Assembly (NCBI RefSeq): GCF_003119195.2
Contig: NZ_CP022254.1
Location: 1,457,001 to 1,521,000 of the forward strand
DNA length: 64,000 nucleotides
Reading direction: 5' to 3'
Source: Azospirillum baldaniorum
GTDB lineage: Bacteria > Pseudomonadota > Alphaproteobacteria > Azospirillales > Azospirillaceae
Both the position numbers and the translations under genes were made by a program. Under the pieces are notes generated by a model. It did no database searches, was not told the origin of the DNA, and saw only the letters and a program-made list of their open reading frames with translations. Shown here in pieces: positions 43,137 through 49,874 of this stretch (position 1 is the first letter of the stretch; each line of letters opens with the position of its first letter).

Positions 43137-43880
43137 ATGGTGACGACATCCCTGCTCCTGCTCGCCGCGGCCTTCCTGGCCGGGGCGATGAACGCGGTCG
43201 CCGGCGGCGGCAGCTTTCTCACTCTTCCCGCGCTGATCTACGCCGGGGTTCCGCCCGTGGCGGCGAACGCCACCGGTACGGTGGCGCTGCTGCCCGGCTA
43301 CGCCAGTGGCGTCTACGGCTACCGCCACGACCTGGAGCCGGTGGGCGGGGTTGGGCTGGTCACGCTGTCGGTGGTCAGCCTGACCGGCGGGCTGATCGGG
43401 GCGGCGCTGCTGCTGGTGACTCCGGATTCGGTGTTCCGCAGCATCGTGCCCTGGCTGCTGCTGGTCGCCACCGCGCTGTTCGCCTTCGGCGGCATGCTGG
43501 CGGCCCGGCTGCGGGCGGTGGGGCTGCACGGGACGGGGGCGATGCTCGCCACGCTGTTCGCGGTGTCGGTCTATGGCGGCTATTTCAACGGCGGCCTCGG
43601 CATCCTGCTGCTGGCGCAGCTGAGCCTGTTCGGGATGACCAACCTGAACGCCATGAACGCGCTGAAGAACCTGTTCTCCGCCGTGCTGACCGCCATTGCG
43701 GTCGCCGCCTACGCGATCGGCGGGGCGGTGGAGTGGTCCTACGCCGCGCTGATGACCGTGGCTGCGGTGGCCGGCGGCTATGTCGGGGCGCGGGTCGGGC
43801 GCAAGATCCCGTCGCGCATCCTGCGCGCGGGCATCATCGCCGTGGGCTTGGCGATGAGCGTCCTGTTTTTCCTGAAGTAA
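43137..43880 (+). CDS. TauE/SafE-family permease (sulfite exporter type)
   Basis: A 247-aa inner-membrane protein with about eight hydrophobic segments. Signature pieces are FLAGAMNAVAGGGSFLTLPALIYAG at the start, PPVAANATGTVALLPGYASG, and SVYGGYFNGGLGILLLAQLS with NLNAMNALKNLFS near residue 160; these are the two repeats of the family. Members export sulfite, sulfoacetate or other organosulfur anions, but many are uncharacterised. No strong ribosome site precedes the ATG. It stands alone on the plus strand, 77 bp before the LivF-type ATPase gene. Confidence 0.87.
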   Translation: MVTTSLLLLAAAFLAGAMNAVAGGGSFLTLPALIYAGVPPVAANATGTVALLPGYASGVYGYRHDLEPVGGVGLVTLSVVSLTGGLIGAALLLVTPDSVFRSIVPWLLLVATALFAFGGMLAARLRAVGLHGTGAMLATLFAVSVYGGYFNGGLGILLLAQLSLFGMTNLNAMNALKNLFSAVLTAIAVAAYAIGGAVEWSYAALMTVAAVAGGYVGARVGRKIPSRILRAGIIAVGLAMSVLFFLK

Positions 43881-43956
43881 AAGCCGTTCGGTTCCGGCGG
43901 CGCCTGCGCTAAGGTGGCGGCCCTTCTCCCAAGGCCGCCACGACGCAAGACCCCGC

Positions 43957-44661
<705 letters not shown>

Positions 44662-44692
44662 CGCCTTGGCGGTCGCGGTGACCGAATCCCTC

Positions 44693-44723
44693 TTGACTTA
44701 GAGCGCGCTCGAACCCGTAGCGT
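44693..44723 (+). promoter_or_regulatory. MerR-type promoter
   Basis: TTGACT (44693-44698) and TAGCGT (44718-44723) are separated by 19 bp, the overlong spacer typical of MerR-controlled promoters. Between them GAGCGCGCTC (44701-44710) is a perfect 10-bp palindrome. It lies 31 bp upstream of the MerR gene, which probably regulates itself and the following gene. Confidence 0.75.
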
Positions 44724-44753
44724 CCTGTGCATCGTGATGAGAAGCAGACGCGC

Positions 44754-45158
44754 ATGAAGATCGGGGACCTCGCGAAACGTTCGGGGCTGACGGCCCACAC
44801 CATCCGCTACTATGAGCGGATCGGGCTGCTGCCCTACGCCGACCGGAACCAGTCCCGCCACCGCGATTACGACGCCTCGATCCTGACCTGGATCGAGTTT
44901 CTCGGCCGTCTGAAGACGACCGGCATGCCGATCCGCGACATGCTCCGCTATGCGGCGCTTCGTGAGGCGGGCGCCGGGACCGAAGCGGAGCGGCGGGCGT
45001 TGCTGGAGCAACACCGCGAGCGTGTGCGCGCCCAGGTCGATGAACTGAACGCCTGTCTTCTCGTCCTCGATACCAAGATCGACGGTTACGTCGAAACGGA
45101 ACAGAGGAAGACTGACGATGACGACACACCTGTCCAGGATCGAAGAAAGCCGGCTTGA
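44754..45158 (+). CDS. MerR-family transcriptional regulator
   Basis: A 134-aa regulator beginning MKIGDLAKRSGLTAHTIRYYERIGLLPYADRNQS, the canonical MerR winged helix, followed by a dimerisation helix (QHRERVRAQVDELNACLLVLDTKIDGYV). It lacks a C-terminal Cys pair for metal sensing, so an organic signal or redox stress is more likely. Its end overlaps the CMD-like gene by 41 bp (different frame), so they are co-expressed. The promoter upstream has the 19-bp spacer expected for DNA-untwisting by MerR. Confidence 0.9.
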   Translation: MKIGDLAKRSGLTAHTIRYYERIGLLPYADRNQSRHRDYDASILTWIEFLGRLKTTGMPIRDMLRYAALREAGAGTEAERRALLEQHRERVRAQVDELNACLLVLDTKIDGYVETEQRKTDDDDTPVQDRRKPA

Positions 45159-45537
45159 GCGCGGGCAACGGGCGCTCGCCGAGATCGACGGCGCGGCCGG
45201 CCATAAGGTGGTGGCGTCGCTTGCCGACATCGCGCCGGACTTCGCGACCTATGTGTTCGAGTTCCCCTTCGGCGACATCTACTCGCGGCCCGGACTCGAT
45301 CTGCGCTCCCGCGAGATCGCCACCATCGCGGCGCTCGCCGCCATGGGGAACGCGGCACCCCAGCTCAAGGTGCACATCGAGGCCGGATTGAACGTCGGGC
45401 TGACCCGCGACGAGATCGTCGAGGTTCTCATCCAGATGTCGGTCTATGCGGGGTTCCCGGCCGCTCTCAACGGGCTGTTCGCGGCCAAGGAGGTCTTCGC
45501 GGCGACCGATGGGCAACGGCCGCCGGGACCGTCGTGA
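45118..45537 (+). CDS. Carboxymuconolactone-decarboxylase family protein
   Basis: A 139-aa small helical protein of the CMD/AhpD superfamily. LRSREIATIAALAAMGNAAPQLKVHIEAGLNVGLTRDEIVEVLIQMSVYAGFPAALNGL (about 65-123) is the conserved core. The Cys-x-x-Cys motif of AhpD alkylhydroperoxidases is absent, so peroxidase activity is unlikely; gamma-carboxymuconolactone decarboxylase-like or unknown activity remains. It overlaps the MerR gene and is the only target seen for it. Pairs of MerR regulator plus CMD protein occur in other proteobacteria; their role is not settled. Confidence 0.88.
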   Translation: MTTHLSRIEESRLERGQRALAEIDGAAGHKVVASLADIAPDFATYVFEFPFGDIYSRPGLDLRSREIATIAALAAMGNAAPQLKVHIEAGLNVGLTRDEIVEVLIQMSVYAGFPAALNGLFAAKEVFAATDGQRPPGPS

Positions 45538-45540
45538 GAT

Positions 45541-45819
45541 CTACCGCGCCAGCAGGTCGTGATGCTCGCGGTGGCGGTGCATCCAGTTGGCGGCGTAGCC
45601 GCAGATCGGGACGATGGTCAGCCCCTCGGCGCGGGCGATGGCCATCACCCCCTCCAGCAGCCGCCCGGCGGCGCCGGTTCCGCGCAGGGACGGCGGCGCC
45701 TCCACATAGGGGATGTGCAGGATGGTGCCGCGGCGGCGGTAGGTCGCGAAGACCGTCTGGCCGTTCACGTCCAGTTCGAACCGGCTCATGGCCGGGTTGT
45801 CGGTCACGGTGTCGCTCAT
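45541..45819 (-). CDS. Small GNAT-family N-acetyltransferase (YjdJ-like)
   Basis: A 92-aa minimal GCN5-related N-acetyltransferase. The CoA pyrophosphate loop is visible as SLRGTGAAGRLLEGVM (motif A, R-x-x-G-x-G/A), preceded by the ILHIPYVEAPP strand and followed by EGLTIVPICGYAANWMHRH. Proteins this short form the YjdJ/YidJ branch (DUF-type GNAT), with unknown substrates. The start is the ATG at 45819; another lies 6 bp upstream. It is cytoplasmic and alone, converging on the CMD gene with a 3-bp gap. Confidence 0.85.
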   Translation of the reverse strand: MSDTVTDNPAMSRFELDVNGQTVFATYRRRGTILHIPYVEAPPSLRGTGAAGRLLEGVMAIARAEGLTIVPICGYAANWMHRHREHHDLLAR

Positions 45820-45862
45820 GCCCATTCCAACAGCCCAAGCCTTTGGTTGTTCACCGCAAATG

Positions 45863-46495
45863 TCAGGAACCGGGGGCGCGCGGCGCGCTCCAGCCGCGCA
45901 GGACGCTGACCACCCGCAGCAGGAAGGCCGCCGCCGCCCCGGCGATGGCGACCGGCGCCTTCGGCAGGTCCAGCATGGCCCCGGCGATGACGATCGCCGC
46001 ACCCAGCAGGGCGGCCACCGCGTAAATCTCCTCGCGCAGCACCCGCGGCACCTCGGCCACCAGCACGTCGCGCACCAGCCCGCCGCCGCAGGCGGTCAGC
46101 ACGCCCAGCAGAACTGCGGGCAGCGGGCCCAGCCCATAGGCCAGCGCCTTGCCGCAGCCGGCCACCGCGAAGATGCCAAGGCCGGCTGCGTCCAGCACCA
46201 TCACCGGCTTGACCAGCCGGTTGATGAAGGGGTGGAAGAAGAAGGCGAACAGGCCGGAGGCCAGCGCCGTGATCAGGTAGCGCTCGTCCTGCATGGTGGC
46301 CGGCGGGATCGCCCCGATCAGCAGGTCGCGCAGCACGCCGCCGGCCAGCGCCGTCACCAGCGCCAGCACCATCACGCCGAAGATGTCCAGACGGTGCCGC
46401 ACGGCCAGCGTCCCTCCCGTCAGCCCGAAGATGAAGATCCCGGTCAGGTCCATGGCGAGGAGGAGGGGCGAAACATCAGGGATGATGGCGGGCAT
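45863..46495 (-). CDS. UPF0126/TRIC-family membrane protein (YicG/YadS-like)
   Basis: A 210-aa inner-membrane protein with seven predicted membrane segments and two internal repeats. The repeated Gly-rich motifs are FGLTGGTLAVRHRLDIFGVMVLALVTALAGGVLRDLLIG and GKALAYGLGPLPAVLLGVLTACGGGLVRDVL, typical of UPF0126, now linked to TRIC-type trimeric cation channels. Bacterial members include proposed glycine exporters. It lies 43 bp upstream of the small GNAT gene on the same strand. No partner gene is visible. Confidence 0.87.
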   Translation of the reverse strand: MPAIIPDVSPLLLAMDLTGIFIFGLTGGTLAVRHRLDIFGVMVLALVTALAGGVLRDLLIGAIPPATMQDERYLITALASGLFAFFFHPFINRLVKPVMVLDAAGLGIFAVAGCGKALAYGLGPLPAVLLGVLTACGGGLVRDVLVAEVPRVLREEIYAVAALLGAAIVIAGAMLDLPKAPVAIAGAAAAFLLRVVSVLRGWSAPRAPGS

Positions 46496-46664
46496 GATGG
46501 TGGTCGGCGACGCTGGTTGAGAGGAGCCGCCATCATAGCCGTTTGTTGCATCTCATGGAACAGATAAGCCGCAACTCCGGCAATTGTTGTTTTGCGGAAA
46601 CGGGAGCACATTCCTCTCCAGACGAGGGGCCACAGGGCCTCGCACAGGACGAGGAGGAGCAGAG

Positions 46665-47363
46665 ATGATCACGATCCGCAACCGCGACGAACGGGGCGCC
46701 GTCAACATGGGCTGGCTGAACAGCAAGCACAGCTTCTCGTTCGGCCACTACTACGACCCGGCCCATATGGGCTTCCGCGCGCTGCGCGTCATCAACGACG
46801 ACCGCGTGATCCCCGGCGCCGGCTTCCCCACCCACGGGCACGCCGACATGGAGATCGTGTCCTATGTTCTCGACGGCGCGCTGGAGCACAAGGACACGCT
46901 GGGCACCAGCTCGGTCATCCGCCCCGGCGACGTGCAGCGGATGAGTGCCGGGTCGGGCATCCGGCACAGCGAGTACAACGCGTCCAAGAAGGACCCGGTG
47001 CACTTCCTGCAGATCTGGATCCTGCCCAACGAGGAGGGCATGGTCCCCGGCTATGAGCAGAAGGCCTTCGAGCGGGAGGAGAAGCAGGGCCGCCTGCGCC
47101 TCGTCGGTTCCCAGGACGGGCGCGACGGCAGCGTGGTCATCCATCAGGACGTGGACCTCTACGCCACGCTTCTGGACGAGGGCGACAGCGTGACCCACGA
47201 GCTGCGTCCGGGCCGCCACGCTTGGGTGCAGGTCGCCCGCGGTCAGGTCCGGCTGAACGGCGAGGTCCTGAAGGAAGGCGACGGCGCCGCGATCAGCAAG
47301 GAGGAATCCCTGACGCTGGACGGCGTGGTCAGCGCCGAGGTGCTGCTGTTCGATCTGGCGTGA
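46665..47363 (+). CDS. Pirin-family protein
   Basis: A 232-aa bicupin. The iron-binding residues of the N-terminal cupin are all present: His57 and His59 in FPTHGHADMEIVSYVLDG, then His101 and Glu103 in GSGIRHSEYN. Bacterial pirins of this subgroup (YhaK/YhhW) can act as quercetin 2,3-dioxygenases; others bind pyruvate dehydrogenase. The start follows GAGGAGGAGC. It is monocistronic with a repeat copy just downstream. Quercetinase activity would suit a root-associated bacterium but needs proof. Confidence 0.92.
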   Translation: MITIRNRDERGAVNMGWLNSKHSFSFGHYYDPAHMGFRALRVINDDRVIPGAGFPTHGHADMEIVSYVLDGALEHKDTLGTSSVIRPGDVQRMSAGSGIRHSEYNASKKDPVHFLQIWILPNEEGMVPGYEQKAFEREEKQGRLRLVGSQDGRDGSVVIHQDVDLYATLLDEGDSVTHELRPGRHAWVQVARGQVRLNGEVLKEGDGAAISKEESLTLDGVVSAEVLLFDLA

Positions 47364-47372
47364 GGCATGAAC

Positions 47373-47511
47373 CCCTCTCCCGTCCCGGGAGAGGGTGGCC
47401 CGGAGGGCCGGGTGAGGGTCGTGCGAGGATTGATGCGCGAATTCTCGGCGGTACCCTCACCCTCCCGCCGCTCGCGCGGCGGGTCCCTCCCTCTCCCGGG
47501 GCGGGAGAGGG
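47373..47511. repeat. Dispersed palindromic repeat, type B, copy 3
   Basis: Type B unit with CCCTCTCCCGTCCCGGGAG at the left end, a GGCCCGGAGGGCC stem, GGGTGAGGGTCGTGCGAGG, a centre around TGATGCGCGAATTCTCGGCG, and ACCCTCACCCTCCCGCCG before the right-end hairpin. It lies between the converging pirin and 47526 genes. Confidence 0.88.
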
Positions 47512-47525
47512 TATCTCGGGAATCT

Positions 47526-48086
47526 TCACATCCCCTGCGGTGCAGCCAAGCGGATGCCCATGCGGTGGGCCTCCAGCATGAAGGCGCGGGTCATCTGCAC
47601 GAGATCCGTCCGCCAGTAGAGCTGCTCCAGCGGGTTGTCGAGGAAGTCCTCGGGCAGCATGGCGTAGCAGTAGGTCTCGACCACGCGCCGGTCGGGCTGC
47701 CAGGGGTCGGCGCCGTCGCGCCAGCCGATGGTCCAGCCGGCGTGGCCGGCGCCGATGGCCCAGCGTTCGAAATGCGGGGAGATGGTGGCGCTGGCCACCG
47801 GATCGGCGACCGGCACCTGATAGATCGCCACGAAGCGACGGACGTTCAGTTGCAGCCGCATCACCAGCGATTCATCGAAGGCGTCGACGCGGTACAGGCA
47901 GTCGGACGCCCCCTCGACATGGCTGAAGCGCACCGCGGCCCGCCTTGCCGCCTCCAGCGTCAGGCCGGACGGCTGGTCGGCCAGCGGCGGGGATTCGTAA
48001 TCCACGGCGCGCAGCGCCTCCACCATGTCGCCGGTCAGGAAAAGGCGGATGCGCTGCTGCGCCTCGTCGATGGTCAGGCGGGTCAT
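47526..48086 (-). CDS. Hypothetical protein (186 aa)
   Basis: Not recognised. Start MTRLTIDEAQQRIRLFLTGDMVEAL is preferred over a frame extending 39 bp further. The protein is mixed alpha/beta and cytoplasmic, with no signal peptide. Recognisable pieces are EAARRAAVRFSHVEG, then MRLQLNVRRFVAIYQVPVADP and GWTIGWRDGADPWQPDRR. It converges on pirin across a repeat and lies 60 bp downstream of the TIGR02588 gene on the same strand, so it may be part of that unit. No function can be given. Confidence 0.7.
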   Translation of the reverse strand: MTRLTIDEAQQRIRLFLTGDMVEALRAVDYESPPLADQPSGLTLEAARRAAVRFSHVEGASDCLYRVDAFDESLVMRLQLNVRRFVAIYQVPVADPVASATISPHFERWAIGAGHAGWTIGWRDGADPWQPDRRVVETYCYAMLPEDFLDNPLEQLYWRTDLVQMTRAFMLEAHRMGIRLAAPQGM

Positions 48087-48146
48087 CGCGGGGTCGGTGT
48101 CCTCTGTTGCCGGTGCCAAGGACAACAGGCCGGGAGCCCGCTTGGT

Positions 48147-48572
48147 TCAGGGCTCCACATAGCCCAGCACGCGCAGGCGCAGCGCGTGCGCCCGCGGGTC
48201 GCGGTCGAAGAACAGGCCGCCCTTCTGCTCGGAGCCGGCGGGCACATAGTCGAACTCGGCTACGGACGTTTCCAAGGCCTCGTCGCCCGCCATCAGTTGG
48301 CCCTCCACCTGGACCTTCGCACCGGTCTTGCCGCCGTCGTTGGTGAGCCGGATGTGGGCAAGCCAGCGTGGCCCGGCGGGAACCACTTCCTCGACGACGG
48401 CGGTGATCGCCGGTGGGCCGCTGCCGCGGGTGATGCCCTCGTAACCCAGCACCCCCACCGAGCCCAGGAACAGCAAGAGCCCCAGCCCCGACGAAATCCA
48501 GGCCAGCCGCGACACCGACGCGCTGCCGTCCTCGTCCCTCGACGTGATGTCGTTTTCCCGGATGTCGGCCAT
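48147..48572 (-). CDS. TIGR02588-family protein
   Basis: A 141-aa protein with one membrane segment (RLAWISSGLGLLLFLGSVGVLGYEGI, about 22-47) and an extracytoplasmic beta-rich domain (PPAITAVVEEVVPAGPRWLAHIRLTNDGGKTGAKVQVEGQL). The latter pattern marks the conserved hypothetical family TIGR02588. These genes are almost always next to TIGR02587 membrane-protein genes, as here (14 bp apart), implying that the two proteins work together. Function is unknown. Confidence 0.85.
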   Translation of the reverse strand: MADIRENDITSRDEDGSASVSRLAWISSGLGLLLFLGSVGVLGYEGITRGSGPPAITAVVEEVVPAGPRWLAHIRLTNDGGKTGAKVQVEGQLMAGDEALETSVAEFDYVPAGSEQKGGLFFDRDPRAHALRLRVLGYVEP

Positions 48573-48586
48573 CGGCGTCCCTCCCG

Positions 48587-49426
48587 TCACACGATCAGGC
48601 GGGCGGTGGCGGCGCCCAGCGCGCTGGGGAAGCCGAGCACCACCGTGGCGGTCACCAGCTCCATCATCGACAGGCCGGCGATCCGCTCGAAGGTCCACAG
48701 CAGATAGAGGCTGATCAGCAGGGCGATGCCGTAGCCGGCGACCGAGAAGCGCAGGAAGACGGACAGGAACCCGTCGTCCCCGGCGCTCTCCTGCCCGGCG
48801 AAGCCGACCGTGTAGACGAAGATGTGCAACAGCCCCAGCGACAGCACCGCGAGCGCCACGGCGTGCCAGGGCGACATCTTGTAGGAGATCAGGATCATCT
48901 CCTCGGTCGGGGCGACGTTGAAGCCGACGAACAGCGCCCCCGCCCCCATCAGGAACAGTTCCCCCGGATAGCTGGAGCGGATGCGCCGCTCCCGATCGGC
49001 GTCGTCCTGCTGGCCGAGCTGCTTGCGCGCCAGCATGGCGCCGATGCTGGCCGGCACGGACTGGAGCGCGATCTTGCCGATGATCTCCGGCAACGGCTGG
49101 TCCAGACGCACGATGGCGAAGACGGTCAGCAGCGCCGCCGACATCAGGAAGCCGACGGCGAAGGCCGACAGCGCGTCGATCAGGTCGTCCTGCCAGCAGA
49201 AGGTTTCCTCGAACCCGGCGAAGTAGGACAGGCCGAACAGCACCGGCAGCGTCACCAGAATGAACAGGGCCAGCCGGAAGCGGTCCATGTAGAAGCCCAG
49301 CTCCCACATCTCCATGGTCATCAGCAGCGGCAGGGCGAAGATGATCGCTCCCGCCGATGCGCGGGCCAAAGCGCGGGCGAATTGGGCTTCGTCATGGAGA
49401 AAGCTGCGCTGGCGGGTGATGTCCAT
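48587..49426 (-). CDS. TIGR02587/DUF2391-family integral membrane protein
   Basis: A 279-aa inner-membrane protein with about seven hydrophobic segments (ASAGAIIFALPLLMTMEMWELGFYM first; ELVTATVVLGFPSALGAATARLIV last). WELGFYMDRFRLALF and FVGFNVAPTEEMILISYKM are characteristic of TIGR02587/DUF2391. It starts with MDITRQRSFLHDEAQ and precedes the TIGR02588 gene on the same strand. Divergent from copZ, with 161 bp between starts that include a CueR-type promoter. The function is unknown; a link with copper is suggested by position only. Confidence 0.87.
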   Translation of the reverse strand: MDITRQRSFLHDEAQFARALARASAGAIIFALPLLMTMEMWELGFYMDRFRLALFILVTLPVLFGLSYFAGFEETFCWQDDLIDALSAFAVGFLMSAALLTVFAIVRLDQPLPEIIGKIALQSVPASIGAMLARKQLGQQDDADRERRIRSSYPGELFLMGAGALFVGFNVAPTEEMILISYKMSPWHAVALAVLSLGLLHIFVYTVGFAGQESAGDDGFLSVFLRFSVAGYGIALLISLYLLWTFERIAGLSMMELVTATVVLGFPSALGAATARLIV

Positions 49427-49522
49427 GACCCATGAATGCGCGAGCGTGGCGGTTGGTTCCGGCGGTACCACGGCAGTGTTCGGAGCAGTGATGGGGCGGC
49501 GATCGGGGCAGTGGATTTCCTC

Positions 49523-49553
49523 TTGACCTTCCAATCGCTGGAAGGCGGAAGCT
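49523..49553 (+). promoter_or_regulatory. CueR-type promoter of copZ
   Basis: TTGACC (49523-49528) is followed by a CCTTCC-AATCGCT-GGAAGG dyad (49527-49545) and a weak GAAGCT -10 region, about 19 bp away. The CCTTCC-N7-GGAAGG dyad and the long spacer match known CueR boxes. It lies 35 bp before the copZ start. Confidence 0.85.
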
Positions 49554-49587
49554 GACGGCAACACCACCTCGTGGGAAGGAGTTCGTC

Positions 49588-49794
49588 ATGGTTGCGTTCA
49601 AGGTTCCTGGCATGACTTGCGGCGGCTGTGCTGCCTCCGTCCGCCGTGCGCTCGGCGCCGTCGCCGGGGTCGAGGATGTGCAGATCGACCTGGACTCGAA
49701 GGACGTCCGTGTCAGCGGGGCGCCCAGCGCCGATGCCCTGCGGACGGCCCTCGACAAGGCCGGCTTCGAAGCCGAAGGGCTTCCGGTCGCGTAA
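49588..49794 (+). CDS. copZ: Heavy-metal-associated copper chaperone
   Basis: A 68-aa single HMA domain. The Cu(I) site is VPGMTCGGCAASVRRAL (GMTCGGC, Cys12 and Cys15), followed by DVQIDLDSKDVRVSG and the C-terminal helix LRTALDKAGFEAEGL. CopZ proteins carry Cu(I) in the cytoplasm to the P-type ATPase. The gene precedes copA by 80 bp, and each gene has its own CueR-type promoter. The ATG follows GGAAGGAGTTCGTC. Confidence 0.93.
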   Translation: MVAFKVPGMTCGGCAASVRRALGAVAGVEDVQIDLDSKDVRVSGAPSADALRTALDKAGFEAEGLPVA

Positions 49795-49809
49795 CGGTTT
49801 TCGGCACCC

Positions 49810-49840
49810 TTGACCTTCCAGTCATTGGAAGCCTTATCTG
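49810..49840 (+). promoter_or_regulatory. CueR-type promoter of copA
   Basis: TTGACC (49810-49815) overlaps a CCTTCC-AGTCATT-GGAAGC dyad (49814-49832), and TTATCT or TATCTG gives a -10 with an 18-19-bp spacer. It is nearly the same sequence as the copZ promoter 287 bp upstream, and it lies 35 bp before the copA ATG. Confidence 0.87.
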
Positions 49841-49874
49841 AGGGAGCCGGTTGAAGACGAAGAAAGGACGGATC

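Noticed and set aside
45118..45537. AhpD-type alkylhydroperoxidase
   Set aside because: The superfamily match is good, but the required Cys-x-x-Cys pair is missing.
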